Assembly (NCBI GenBank): GCA_902510025.1
Contig: CABWZX010000005.1
Location: 1 to 38,900, forward strand
Direction of reading: 5' to 3'
Length of the DNA stretch: 38,900 bases
Origin: an uncultured Pelagibacteraceae bacterium
Lineage (GTDB): Bacteria > Pseudomonadota > Alphaproteobacteria > Pelagibacterales > AG-422-B15
Shown here piece by piece: positions 17,459-26,593 of this stretch (positions are counted from its first letter, which is position 1; every line of letters begins with the position of its first letter). Below the pieces are notes generated by a model. That model ran no database searches. It was given only the letters and a program-made list of their open reading frames with translations, and was not told the origin of the DNA. The translations under genes and the position numbers were made by a program.

Positions 17459-18421
17459 ATGAGTATTCAGGCTCAAATTTTAAATTCTATTCTAAGAAAA
17501 TTTGTTAAGTCTCAAGGACAAAAACAAAAAGAGTATTCATATACGGATGCAAGAAAATTAATGAATCAACCTGGCTATGAAGATCAAAATACTAATTTTG
17601 TTTCAAAATTTTTAGCAAAAAAAATTTTCGGCAAAAAACAATCAAATATTAATATAGAGGAAATTTATTTAGATAATATTCGGACATTAAAGTTTAGCAG
17701 TTCTTCTTTTACTACAAATAAATGTATTTTATATTTCCATGGCGGCGGATATATTGCAGGATCGCCTGAAACTCATCAAAATTTTCTTACGCATCTTTGT
17801 AAGACTTCTAAAATTCCAATATATGCCATTGACTATTCTCTTGCACCTGAAAAACCATACCCAGCTGCTTTAAATGATGCAGTATCAAGCTATCAATCAA
17901 TTTTAAAGATTGGTTATAATCCAGAAAATATTTTTATAGGCGGAGATTCTGCTGGAGGTAATCTAACTTTAGTATGTGCACTTAAGCTACAAAAAACTAA
18001 TCAAAAATTGCCATCAAAACTATTCCTTCTTTCTCCTTGGACAGATCTTACTGCCAGTGGCGAAAGTGTAAAATTTAACGCTGAAAAAGATCCATATTTG
18101 TCTTACGATAATTTTCTTACAACAGGAGAATCTTCAAAAACAGCAGTTCAAGACTGGTATGCTCCAGGGCAAGATTATAGTGATCCAATGATTTCTCCTG
18201 TATTTGCAGATTATGAATCTTTTCCAGAAACATTAATACAAGTTAGCGACATTGAAATTTTATTGAGTGATGCAATTAACTTGAGGGAGAAGCTTAAAAA
18301 AAATAACAATAGCGTTAGTCTTAAAATCTATAAAAATGTTCCTCATGTTTGGCAGGTATTTGGTTTTTTACCTGAAGCTAAAGAGGCAACAATGGAAATA
18401 AGTAATTTTCTTAATAGCTAG
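17459..18421 (+). CDS. Alpha/beta hydrolase, hormone-sensitive-lipase family esterase
   Basis: A 320-residue HSL-type (family IV) carboxylesterase. The oxyanion motif YFHGGGYIAG and nucleophile elbow GGDSAGGN (catalytic Ser) are present. The acidic residue probably lies in VSDIEILLSDA and the His in NVPHVWQVF near the C-terminus. There is no signal peptide, so a cytosolic enzyme acting on short-chain esters is likely; the natural substrate is unknown. A Shine-Dalgarno-like AGGGA stands before the ATG. Its stop overlaps the maeB stop on the other strand within the same four bases, CTAG. Confidence 0.92.
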   Translation: MSIQAQILNSILRKFVKSQGQKQKEYSYTDARKLMNQPGYEDQNTNFVSKFLAKKIFGKKQSNINIEEIYLDNIRTLKFSSSSFTTNKCILYFHGGGYIAGSPETHQNFLTHLCKTSKIPIYAIDYSLAPEKPYPAALNDAVSSYQSILKIGYNPENIFIGGDSAGGNLTLVCALKLQKTNQKLPSKLFLLSPWTDLTASGESVKFNAEKDPYLSYDNFLTTGESSKTAVQDWYAPGQDYSDPMISPVFADYESFPETLIQVSDIEILLSDAINLREKLKKNNNSVSLKIYKNVPHVWQVFGFLPEAKEATMEISNFLNS

Positions 18422-20685
18422 CTTTTATATGCAGCTAATGCTGCAAGGTTTACGATGTCTGCAACATTGGCGCCATGAGGAGCAATTTGAATTCTTTCTT
18501 TAAAACCTACTAAATAAGGACCTACGAGATTACCACCACCTAATTCTTGAAGCATTTTTGTTGAAATACTTGCACTATGAATAGCAGGCATAATTAGTAA
18601 ATTCGCTGGTCCTGTAAGTTTACAGAAAGGATAAAGTTTCATTAAATTTTCATTAAGCGCAATATTAGCTCCCATTTCACCATCATACTCAAAATCAACA
18701 TTTCTCTCATCTAAAATCTTGATAGCATCTTTCATATACACAGATCTTTCTGTAAATGGTTTTCCAAAATTAGAATATGAAACCAGTGCAGCTCTAGGTT
18801 CTATCCCAAAAACATCTCTTACAACTTCAGCACTTTCTTGGGTAATATTAGCAAGCTGTTTTGCATTAGGCATATCATGAACATTAGAATCGGCAACAAA
18901 TATTGTTCTGCCATTACATAACATTACAGTCATACCTAAAATTGTTTTATTTGGAATCGGATCCAAAACATATTCGATACTTTCTAGCGAAGCAGCATAA
19001 CTTCTTGTTAATCCACATATCATAGCATCTGCATCATTAAGTGAAACCATGCATGCCGCAAAAACATTTCTTTCATTACTCAATAGTTCAAGGCAATCCT
19101 TTTTTAGAAACCCTTTCCTTTGTAATCTTCCATAAATGTGTTCAGCATAGCGATCATGTTCAGATTTATTTCTTGTGCTATGTATTTCCATTTGATCAAA
19201 GAAATCTAATCCAATATCAGACATTTTTTGTTTAATAATTTCTTCTCTGCCAATAAGAATTGGTGTGCCCATACCATTATTAAGAAAAATAGCAGCGGAT
19301 CGAATCATGTCTTCTTCTTCACCTTCGGTAAAAATAACTCTCTTAGGGTTTTCTTTTACTTCTTGAAATATTTTTTGTAATAATCCTTCTGAAGGATTGA
19401 GCCTAGCTGAAAGATCGCTTGCATATTGATCCATATCCACAATAGCCTTTCTTGCAACACCAGTTTCCATGGCAGCTTTTGCAACAGCAGGAGGAACCTT
19501 ACTGATAAGTCTTGGATCAAATGGTGATGGTATAATGTAGTCTGGTCCATATTGTGGTCTTTGACCCGGATAAGCGTTTGCTACTTCATCTGGCACATCT
19601 TCTTTAGCAAGTTCAGCAATTGCTTTAGCAGCTGCAATTTTCATTTCCAAGTTAATTGTGGTGGCTCTAACATCTAATGCACCTCTAAATATGTAAGGAA
19701 AACCTAAAACATTGTTTACTTGATTAGGATAGTCAGATCTGCCTGTTGCTATTATGGCGTCTGGTCTACATTCTTTGACAACTTCAGGAAGTATTTCTGG
19801 TTCTGGATTAGCCATGGCAAAAATAATGGGTTTTTCAGACATAGATTTTGCCATTTTTTCGGTTACTATATTTCCTTTTGATAATCCAAAAAAAACATCG
19901 GCTCCCTTTAAAGCATCTTCAAGAGATCTTTTTTTTGTTTTAATAGCATGGGCAGATTTCCATTGGTTAATATTTTCCTTCCTTTCAGTGTGAATCACGC
20001 CTTTGGTATCACATAAAATTCCATTTTTATTTGGCAGACCCATCGACTTCAAAAGTTCTAAACATGCAATGCCTGCAGCACCTGCTCCATTAATAACAAT
20101 ATTAACGTCAGACAATTTTTTATCTACCAAGTCTAAGGCATTAATAAGTGCAGCTGCAGAAATGATGGCTGTTCCATGCTGATCATCATGAAATATAGGT
20201 ATATCCATCGATTCTCTTAACGTATCTTCTATAATAAAACAATCAGGGGCTTTAATGTCTTCAAGGTTAATGCCTCCAAAAGAAGGACCAAGAAATTTCA
20301 CAGAATTAATAAATTCGTTAGTGTCTTCAGTATCAACTTCTAAATCAATAGAATCTATATCTGAAAATCTTTTAAAAAGAACTGATTTACCTTCCATAAC
20401 AGGTTTCGAAGCACTTGCACCTAAATTACCTAGACCAAGAATAGCAGTTCCATTTGATACAACTGCCACTATATTTCCTTTACTTGTATAGTCATAAACT
20501 GAGCTTTCATCTTCAGCTATTGCATTAACAGGAGCTGCAACCCCCGGCGAATATGCAAGAGATAAATCTCTTTGTGTTGATAAGGGCTTAGTAGGCTTTA
20601 TTTCAATTTTTCCAGGTTTTCCTTGGGCATGGAACAATAATGCTTCCTTTTCACTAAAATGTTCTTCTCTATCTTTTTTTGACAT
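18418..20685 (-). CDS. maeB: NADP-dependent malic enzyme with C-terminal phosphotransacetylase-like domain
   Basis: A 755-residue two-domain protein. The first about 430 residues are malic enzyme: LAYSPGVAAP, the signature FHDDQHGTAIISAAAL and the NAD(P) site VINGAGAAGIACLELL. It converts malate to pyruvate and CO2 with NADP, supplying NADPH. The remaining about 320 residues match phosphate acetyltransferase (RVIFTEGEEEDMIRSA, MVSLNDADAMICGLTRSYA, EYDGEMGANIALN). In MaeB proteins this part is generally regulatory, sensing acetyl-CoA, rather than catalytic. The gene is single, divergent from murJ, with a promoter-like pair and a long dyad upstream. Confidence 0.97.
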   Translation of the reverse strand: MSKKDREEHFSEKEALLFHAQGKPGKIEIKPTKPLSTQRDLSLAYSPGVAAPVNAIAEDESSVYDYTSKGNIVAVVSNGTAILGLGNLGASASKPVMEGKSVLFKRFSDIDSIDLEVDTEDTNEFINSVKFLGPSFGGINLEDIKAPDCFIIEDTLRESMDIPIFHDDQHGTAIISAAALINALDLVDKKLSDVNIVINGAGAAGIACLELLKSMGLPNKNGILCDTKGVIHTERKENINQWKSAHAIKTKKRSLEDALKGADVFFGLSKGNIVTEKMAKSMSEKPIIFAMANPEPEILPEVVKECRPDAIIATGRSDYPNQVNNVLGFPYIFRGALDVRATTINLEMKIAAAKAIAELAKEDVPDEVANAYPGQRPQYGPDYIIPSPFDPRLISKVPPAVAKAAMETGVARKAIVDMDQYASDLSARLNPSEGLLQKIFQEVKENPKRVIFTEGEEEDMIRSAAIFLNNGMGTPILIGREEIIKQKMSDIGLDFFDQMEIHSTRNKSEHDRYAEHIYGRLQRKGFLKKDCLELLSNERNVFAACMVSLNDADAMICGLTRSYAASLESIEYVLDPIPNKTILGMTVMLCNGRTIFVADSNVHDMPNAKQLANITQESAEVVRDVFGIEPRAALVSYSNFGKPFTERSVYMKDAIKILDERNVDFEYDGEMGANIALNENLMKLYPFCKLTGPANLLIMPAIHSASISTKMLQELGGGNLVGPYLVGFKERIQIAPHGANVADIVNLAALAAYKS

Positions 20686-20703
20686 AATCTTTCTCTGCGC
20701 CTA

Positions 20704-20731
20704 GTTATATAGGTTTTTACCTGCTATTCAA
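20704..20731 (-). promoter_or_regulatory. Candidate promoter for maeB
   Basis: On the minus strand TTGAAT (20731-20726) and TATAAC (20709-20704) are separated by 16 bases, a fair sigma-70-type pair. The predicted transcript start is just ahead of the maeB ribosome-binding region GAGAAAG. The -10 lies at the outer edge of the left arm of the dyad described separately. Confidence 0.45.
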
Positions 20732-20748
20732 ATTCAAAACCTATATAA
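20705..20748. repeat. Perfect 13-bp inverted repeat in the maeB-murJ intergenic region
   Basis: TTATATAGGTTTT (20705-20717) and AAAACCTATATAA (20736-20748) are exact reverse complements, separated by 18 bases. The right arm runs into TATAAT (20744-20749) on the plus strand, and the left arm runs into TATAAC on the minus strand. Each arm therefore touches the -10 region of one divergent gene. A shared operator for maeB and murJ, or a hairpin in the maeB leader, are both possible. Confidence 0.6.
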
Positions 20749-20773
20749 TAAGGGACGTTATAGATTCTTAATT

Positions 20774-20800
20774 TTGACGTTATTTAGATCAAAATATATT
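20774..20800 (+). promoter_or_regulatory. Possible promoter for murJ
   Basis: TTGACG (20774-20779) and TATATT (20795-20800) are spaced by only 15 bases, so the pair is imperfect although both hexamers are good. The -35 overlaps the second copy of the direct repeat GACGTTAT. The TATAAT at 20744-20749 has no recognisable -35 and is a weaker alternative. Confidence 0.35.
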
Positions 20801-20816
20801 AATAAACAACAAAGAT

Positions 20817-22358
20817 ATGAACGTTCTTAGATCTTCAGCAATATATTCATTTTTTACATTTTTGAGCAGAATTTTTGGATTTTTAAGAGACATTTTAATT
20901 GCTAATTTTCTTGGTGCTGGTTTTTTAGCAGATATTTTTTTTGTAGCCTTTAGATTTCCAAACACATTTAGAAGAATATTCTCAGAAGGTGCATTAAATT
21001 CTGCATTTGTGCCAATTTATTCAAAATTAGTATTAGGAACAGAAAAAGATGAGTCGGGGAAATTTGTAGGTAATATCATATCAATTTTAACTTTATCTAC
21101 CCTATTAGTAGTAATTTTAGTTGAATTATTTATGCCCACCTTCTTGCAGTTGATAGCTCCAGGGTTTGTTTCAGATGAAGAAAAATTTTCTCAACTAGTT
21201 CACACTTCTCGTATTATATTTCCATTTCTTGTATTGATAAGTATTTCTTCAATATGTTCTTCTATATTAAATGCAAATGGAAAATTTGCACTTTCAGCAG
21301 CATTGCCAATAATCTTAAATATCATTTTGTGCTTATCACTAATTTTTTCTTATTATTTTTCAAATAACTTTTTAGAATTTTTATCCTGGGGAGTTTTAAT
21401 TGCAGGGATTATACAAGTTCTATTTTTATTTTTTTCTATAAAATCTAATAAAATAATTGTTCTTTTTACTAGAAAAATATCTCATTCGGTCAAAAGTTTT
21501 TTTAATTTATTTTTTCCAAGCTTCTTTTCATCAGGTTTGCTTCAGATCAATATATTAATTGGAACAATTATAGCTTCATATGAATCGGGTGCAGTATCTT
21601 ATTTATATTATGCAGATCGAATTTATCAGCTGCCATTAGCATTAGTTGGCATTGCTCTCGGCATTGCATTATTGCCAAGCATTTCAAAGAAAATAAAAGA
21701 GAATTCATTATCAGAAGTTAATGATACGATTGAAAAAACTATTAAATTTGCACTCGTGTTTACCATACCAGCATCTGTAGGCCTTTATTTTATACCTGAC
21801 ATTATTGTACAAGTTTTATTTGAGCGAGGAGAATTTAATAGCTTTGCTACCAATGAAACTTCTATGGCATTAAAAATGTTTTCATTAGGATTAGTAGCTT
21901 TTGTTTTGGTAAAAATACTAACGCCCGTCTTTTTTGCTTATGAAAATGCAAAACTACCTTTAATTATTTCATTGTTTAATTTAATTATTAATACCACTTT
22001 AAGCATTCTCTTCTTTTATCACATTGGATTTATCGGGATAGCTTTAGCCACTTCTATTTCTGCTTGGTTAAATGTATTAGTGCTTTATATATTTTTATCT
22101 AGGAGAACATATTTCAATTTAAGTAGAGCTATTTTGTATCCTGTGTTTGTTGTTATTTGCGCCTCAGCTGTACTTGGTCTGTATTTGATCTATGTTAATT
22201 ATTATTACTCTTATTATTTCCAAGATTTATTAGTGTATAAATTAGTGGGTATTTCCCTGATTTTATTATCTTCCATAGTACTTTATTTCTTCTTAATTTC
22301 TTTTTATAAACCTTTCTCATATAATGAAGTGAAAAAAAGTTTCTTATCAAATGAATAG
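20817..22358 (+). CDS. murJ: Lipid II flippase MurJ
   Basis: MurJ moves the peptidoglycan precursor lipid II across the inner membrane. The 513-residue protein is almost wholly hydrophobic with about 14 predicted membrane segments. It opens with the conserved block [39 protein letters not shown] and NSAFVPIY. The internal segment [29 protein letters not shown] and FERGEF are further MurJ marks. The start is the ATG at 20817 with AAAG close upstream. It overlaps trpS by eight bases. The murJ-trpS-usp-nifU order is common in alphaproteobacteria. Confidence 0.97.
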   Translation: MNVLRSSAIYSFFTFLSRIFGFLRDILIANFLGAGFLADIFFVAFRFPNTFRRIFSEGALNSAFVPIYSKLVLGTEKDESGKFVGNIISILTLSTLLVVILVELFMPTFLQLIAPGFVSDEEKFSQLVHTSRIIFPFLVLISISSICSSILNANGKFALSAALPIILNIILCLSLIFSYYFSNNFLEFLSWGVLIAGIIQVLFLFFSIKSNKIIVLFTRKISHSVKSFFNLFFPSFFSSGLLQINILIGTIIASYESGAVSYLYYADRIYQLPLALVGIALGIALLPSISKKIKENSLSEVNDTIEKTIKFALVFTIPASVGLYFIPDIIVQVLFERGEFNSFATNETSMALKMFSLGLVAFVLVKILTPVFFAYENAKLPLIISLFNLIINTTLSILFFYHIGFIGIALATSISAWLNVLVLYIFLSRRTYFNLSRAILYPVFVVICASAVLGLYLIYVNYYYSYYFQDLLVYKLVGISLILLSSIVLYFFLISFYKPFSYNEVKKSFLSNE

Positions 22359-23367
22359 CGCAAAAAATAAAATAGTTTTTTCAGGCGTTCAGCCCTCAGG
22401 TGATTTACATATTGGGAATTATTTGGGTGCAATTAAAAATTTTATTACAATGCAACATGAATATGATTGCTTATTTTGTGTAGTAGATTTACATGCAATT
22501 ACAGTTAAACAAGATCCAGCTGAACTTAAAAATAATACTTATGAAGTAGTAGCGACATACATTGCCAGTGGAATAGATCCTGAAAAGAGTATCATTTTCA
22601 ATCAAAGTAATGTTTCTTGTCATGCAGAACTTGCATGGATACTTAACTGCGTTTGTAGAATAGGGTGGCTTAATAGAATGACCCAATTTAAAGAGAAAGC
22701 TGGTCACGATAAAGAAAATGCCAGCTCCGGATTATTTTCATACCCAACATTGATGGCAGCAGATATTTTACTTTACAAAGCTACGCATGTTCCTGTTGGA
22801 AATGATCAGAAACAACATCTTGAATTAACAAGAGATATTGCTCAAAAGTTTAATAATGATTTTAAAGCCAAAGACTTTTTTCCTTTGCCGGAACCTTTTA
22901 TTGATAAAGATATATCAAGAATTATGTCATTAAGGAATGGTTTAGAAAAAATGAGTAAGTCTGATGAATCTGATTATTCAAGAATTAGCTTAATGGATGA
23001 TGGTGAAACTATTAGAAAAAAAATTAAAAAAGCAAAGACGGCAGATGTATTAATGCCTGAAACAGAAAAAGAGGTTAATAATTTACCTGAAGTAAATAAC
23101 TTACTAAATATTTTTAGTGGGGTTACAAAGAAATCAAAGATAGAATTAATTAATGCTTACAGCGGAAAAAATTTTTCTGGGTTTAAAGAAAATCTATCCG
23201 AAGCATTAGTTGAACTTATTTCCCCAATTAATTCTGAAATTTCAAAACTAATGGATGATAGAAACTATTTGGATTCTATTATTAAAAAAGGATCTGAAAA
23301 AGCTAATGAAAGAGCCTTAAAGACTTTAGCAGAAATTTATGATATCATTGGATTCATAAAAAGATGA
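22351..23367 (+). CDS. trpS: Tryptophan--tRNA ligase
   Basis: A 338-residue class Ic aminoacyl-tRNA synthetase. The HIGH-type motif is [13 protein letters not shown] near residue 20, and the KMSKS loop is intact as [28 protein letters not shown] and [18 protein letters not shown] form the tryptophan and ATP pocket. The ATG lies within the murJ 3' end (8-base overlap), and the stop overlaps the next gene as ATGA, so translation of the three genes is likely linked. Confidence 0.98.
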   Translation: MNSAKNKIVFSGVQPSGDLHIGNYLGAIKNFITMQHEYDCLFCVVDLHAITVKQDPAELKNNTYEVVATYIASGIDPEKSIIFNQSNVSCHAELAWILNCVCRIGWLNRMTQFKEKAGHDKENASSGLFSYPTLMAADILLYKATHVPVGNDQKQHLELTRDIAQKFNNDFKAKDFFPLPEPFIDKDISRIMSLRNGLEKMSKSDESDYSRISLMDDGETIRKKIKKAKTADVLMPETEKEVNNLPEVNNLLNIFSGVTKKSKIELINAYSGKNFSGFKENLSEALVELISPINSEISKLMDDRNYLDSIIKKGSEKANERALKTLAEIYDIIGFIKR

Positions 23368-23840
23368 AACATAGATTCAAATTTTTAGTAATAGTTGATG
23401 ACTCAGAGGAGTTAGGAGTAGCAGTGCGATTTGCGTCAAGAAGGGCAGCAAGTACAAAAGGTGGTGTTGTGTTGTTAAAAATTATAGAGCACAATGATCC
23501 GCAACATTGGCAATCTGTTGAAGAGATAATTTTGCAAGAAGCTAGAGATGAAGCACAAGAAAAATTAAAAAAATGGTCAAAAGTTATTAACGATCTTTCT
23601 GGCATTACACCTGAACTATGTGTTAAGGAAGGAATAGCCAGTGAGAAGATTATTGAAGCTTTAGAAGAGGATGATGCAGTAAGATTTTTGGTTTTGGCTG
23701 CTTCTAGTGGAGAAAAGCCTGGTCCACTCGTTTCATTATTAGCGGGTCAAAAATCAGGCAAACTTCCCGTACCTATTGTTATTGTACCTCAAGATTTGTC
23801 AGATGAAGCAATAGATGATCTTGCTTCAAGAGCAGAGTAA
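23364..23840 (+). CDS. Universal stress protein (UspA) family
   Basis: A 158-residue single Usp domain. [23 protein letters not shown] is the N-terminal strand and helix with the acidic nucleotide contact. [25 protein letters not shown] and [10 protein letters not shown] follow, and the C-terminal IVIVP strand closes the fold. The Gly-rich ATP loop (G-2x-G-9x-G-S/T) is not clearly present, so nucleotide binding is uncertain. It overlaps trpS by four bases (ATGA). In alphaproteobacteria a Usp gene often lies between trpS and nifU, as here; its role is not known. Confidence 0.87.
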   Translation: MKHRFKFLVIVDDSEELGVAVRFASRRAASTKGGVVLLKIIEHNDPQHWQSVEEIILQEARDEAQEKLKKWSKVINDLSGITPELCVKEGIASEKIIEALEEDDAVRFLVLAASSGEKPGPLVSLLAGQKSGKLPVPIVIVPQDLSDEAIDDLASRAE

Positions 23841-23929
23841 AAAAATCTATAATTTCAGTAACTTAAAAAAAAACATGATTTTTTAAAGAATCTAAATATA
23901 TAAATAAATAAATTTATTCATATTTAACT

Positions 23930-24490
23930 ATGTTTATACAAACTGAAACTACACCAAATCCGAACTCTCTCAAATTCTTGCTTGAAAATGATATTTTAGA
24001 GTCAGGGTCGATAGAGTTTTCTCAAATAAGTGATTGTAGTGAATCTAGCCTTGCAAAATCTTTGTTGCAAATTGATGGTATTGAAAAAGTTTTTTTTGGA
24101 CAAAATTTTATTTCCATTAATAAATCTGAATATGCATGGGATCAATTAAAAGCACCAATATTAAAAATAATTTCTGATCATTTAAGTTCAGGTGAAAAAG
24201 TAGTGAATTCAATTACTTCTAATGAGAGTTTAAGTTCAATTATCTTTCAAGAAGATGATTATGATGTTGTAAAAGTAATTGATAGTGTATTGTCTTCAAA
24301 AGTGAAGCCAGCAATAGCTCAGGATGGAGGAGATGTTCAGTTTCAAGAGTATAAAGAAGGTATTGTGTACCTGCAATTAAAGGGGAGTTGTGCAGGATGT
24401 CCAAGCGCAACCCTAACATTAAAAAATGGAATAGAAAATTTATTAAAAAATAAGGTTCCAGAAGTTATGAGAGTAGAACAGGTATTATGA
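23930..24490 (+). CDS. NifU-family iron-sulfur carrier protein (NfuA-type)
   Basis: A 186-residue two-domain protein. The N-terminal Nfu domain begins with the hallmark FIQTETTPNPNSLKFLL. The C-terminal NifU domain contains VKPAIAQDGGDVQF and the cluster-binding CxxC in GSCAGCPSATLTLKNGIE. Such proteins carry a [4Fe-4S] cluster at the dimer interface and deliver it to client enzymes; MiaB, a double-cluster enzyme, is encoded 4 kb downstream. An 89-bp AT-rich gap separates it from the usp gene. The stop overlaps the next ATG (ATGA). Confidence 0.95.
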   Translation: MFIQTETTPNPNSLKFLLENDILESGSIEFSQISDCSESSLAKSLLQIDGIEKVFFGQNFISINKSEYAWDQLKAPILKIISDHLSSGEKVVNSITSNESLSSIIFQEDDYDVVKVIDSVLSSKVKPAIAQDGGDVQFQEYKEGIVYLQLKGSCAGCPSATLTLKNGIENLLKNKVPEVMRVEQVL

Positions 24491-25509
24491 TTACTAATGT
24501 TGTAATTAAATTTTTATTCCACAATAAAAGTGAAGAATTAAATTTACTATTTAGAATATATTATCTAATAGCTTTTTTGTTTACTTTTACAGTCTTAGTT
24601 TCACTAATTTTTAGTCAATCAGTTTACTTAAAATACAATATTTCAGACAGGCAAAATCTAATTAATATTCCAAAGATTCAACAATATACAAAAAAAATAA
24701 ATCAAAATGATTTTGATCACAATAAAATATTAACTTCTGCTCTTTTAGAGGAAAAACTTGAAAACAAATTATTTGATATTGATTATATTAAGAAGAGTAA
24801 AAAGGTTCCTAATATCATTATTACAAAGTTGCCGAGTGATTTTAAACATATATATTCTTCTTCATTAAGAAAAGAGATGTTTATTAAGATAGCTCTTCCA
24901 TTAATAGTTAAAGAAAATGAAGATTTAATTTCACAAAATTTAAAAATAGAAAATTTAAAAAACAAATTTGACTCTATTAATAAACGAGAAGCATTATGGT
25001 TAAGAAAAAAAATGGAAGATTATAATGTTAGCAATAATTCGATTGGTGAATTACTTATGAAAATTGATGCAATTCCAGTCTCAATTGCTTTATCACAAGC
25101 TGCAGTAGAAAGTGGCTGGGGATCATCAAGGTTTGCATCTGAAGGCAATGCACTTTTTGGACAATATACTTGGGGTGATGGGAAAGGTATTGTTCCTGAA
25201 GAAAGATCTGAAGACGAGATTCATAAAATCAAATCTTTTAAAAATTTAAAAAGCTCTGTCTCTTCATATATGAAAAACTTAAATTCAAATTATCATTATG
25301 ATGAATTTAGGCTGAATAGATATGTTATGAGAAAGAATGGAATAAATTTAGATGGAATTTATTTGTCAGAATTTTTGTATAATTATTCTACTGAAACGGA
25401 CTATCCTAAAAAAATAAAAAAAATAATACAATCAAATGATCTTGATGATTTTGATGAAGTCAGGATTGATCATTTCTCAGTTGAATCATTGTCATCCGAT
25501 ATTATTTAA
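24487..25509 (+). CDS. Membrane-anchored glucosaminidase-domain protein (Bax-like)
   Basis: A 340-residue protein with one N-terminal membrane segment (YYLIAFLFTFTVLVSLIFS) and a periplasmic C-terminal domain of the glucosaminidase superfamily. The active-site block is ALSQAAVESGWGSSRFASEG, with Glu as the presumed catalytic acid, followed by ALFGQYTWGDGKG and SSVSSYMKNLNSN. This is the pattern of Bax-type proteins, so peptidoglycan cleavage is inferred. About 140 residues between the anchor and the domain are charged and unrecognised. The start overlaps nifU (ATGA), and the stop overlaps the convergent deacetylase gene by eight bases. Confidence 0.86.
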   Translation: MITNVVIKFLFHNKSEELNLLFRIYYLIAFLFTFTVLVSLIFSQSVYLKYNISDRQNLINIPKIQQYTKKINQNDFDHNKILTSALLEEKLENKLFDIDYIKKSKKVPNIIITKLPSDFKHIYSSSLRKEMFIKIALPLIVKENEDLISQNLKIENLKNKFDSINKREALWLRKKMEDYNVSNNSIGELLMKIDAIPVSIALSQAAVESGWGSSRFASEGNALFGQYTWGDGKGIVPEERSEDEIHKIKSFKNLKSSVSSYMKNLNSNYHYDEFRLNRYVMRKNGINLDGIYLSEFLYNYSTETDYPKKIKKIIQSNDLDDFDEVRIDHFSVESLSSDII

Positions 25510-26539
25510 TCAAAAATTGATATCCAAACCAGTGCCAATTCTTATCTCTTTGAACAGTACAGTTTATTCTGCCTCTACCACTTTTAAAGCTATCATCTAA
25601 AATAATCTGTACTCTTTTTTCAGTTATGTTAGTAATTTTTTGGCTTGACCAATTGCCACCAGTATTGGCAAAACAATTTAACTGATTAATATCAATATTA
25701 CTTTCAATTGAGAATTCTATCTTTGGTTTCAAATTATCAGTTAAATACATCTCACTTGGCATAAAATCTTTAATTATTAGTGGCAATGATTTAACTGCAA
25801 AAATGAATCTGTCTAAATCTCCAAACTGCTCATTTAATGAAAATCTGGGTAAATAATATTCATTATCGTAAATTGATATCACTCCTGAATGCTGCCCAAA
25901 AGCGTGAGATATATTAAATTCTTTTAAAATATTAATAACCTCCTTACTTGTTTCTCCGTAAGGATAAGCAAATAACTCAGGTATAAATCCTAATTCTTTC
26001 ACAAAGGATTTATGAGAGTTTAAAATATCTTTCTTAACTGTTTCTTTAGAATTTAAAGGCATGTGTATATGAGACGATGTGTGTTGACCAACTTGACCAC
26101 CTTCATTTATGAAATTTCTTATTTGATCCCAAGTCATATATCCATTTGTTTTATTATCTATAATCTCAGTTGAAATAAATAATGTAACTGGAATGTTATT
26201 CTCTCTAAATTTAGGCCACGCATTCAAGTAAAAAGATTCATAAGCATCATCTATTGAAAATGAAATTGTATTCCTAGTAAATTCTTGATTGTTAAGAATG
26301 ATATCTAACACATCACTAAGGGGAATAATGTTGAAACTATTTGTTGAAATATAGTTTATATGCTGGTTGAATTGTTCAATAGTCACATTTGTTGAAGGAT
26401 ATGTACTTTCTCCAATTCTATGATACATAAAGACAGATGCTCCATTATCCTTTATTGTTTCAGAAATAGAAGTATGAGTAGGAATCAAGTAACAAACTAA
26501 GCAAAAAATCGATATTAAAAATTTCTTATAATTAATCAT
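25502..26539 (-). CDS. Exported polysaccharide deacetylase (NodB domain)
   Basis: A 345-residue protein with a Sec signal peptide (MINYKKFLISIFCLVCYLIPTH). The NodB homology domain begins with VFMYHRIGE. Motif 1 is FSIDDAYESFY (Asp-Asp metal and base residues), motif 2 is GQHTSSHIHM (H-x3-H metal ligands) and motif 3 is FAYPYGE. Family members remove N-acetyl groups from polysaccharide amino sugars in the envelope; the substrate is not known here. The last 90 residues form a separate beta-rich region with two cysteines. It is monocistronic, divergent from tsaB and convergent with the Bax-like gene. Confidence 0.9.
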   Translation of the reverse strand: MINYKKFLISIFCLVCYLIPTHTSISETIKDNGASVFMYHRIGESTYPSTNVTIEQFNQHINYISTNSFNIIPLSDVLDIILNNQEFTRNTISFSIDDAYESFYLNAWPKFRENNIPVTLFISTEIIDNKTNGYMTWDQIRNFINEGGQVGQHTSSHIHMPLNSKETVKKDILNSHKSFVKELGFIPELFAYPYGETSKEVINILKEFNISHAFGQHSGVISIYDNEYYLPRFSLNEQFGDLDRFIFAVKSLPLIIKDFMPSEMYLTDNLKPKIEFSIESNIDINQLNCFANTGGNWSSQKITNITEKRVQIILDDSFKSGRGRINCTVQRDKNWHWFGYQFLIK

Positions 26540-26566
26540 TCTTCATTTTTTTATTAATTAATTTTT

Positions 26567-26578
26567 ATTATATATAAT
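26567..26578. promoter_or_regulatory. Palindromic ATTATATATAAT with back-to-back -10 elements
   Basis: The 12-bp perfect palindrome contains TATAAT on the plus strand (26573-26578) and TATAAT on the minus strand (26572-26567). It lies between the divergent tsaB and deacetylase genes at a suitable distance from both starts. No good -35 is visible on either side, and the region is extremely AT-rich, so chance is a real possibility. Confidence 0.35.
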
Positions 26579-26593
26579 ATAAATATCAAGGTT

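Noticed and set aside
23841-23929. Terminator between usp and nifU (A-run, CATGA, T-run)
   Set aside because: The possible stem consists only of A-T pairs and is too weak; the stretch is simply AT-rich.
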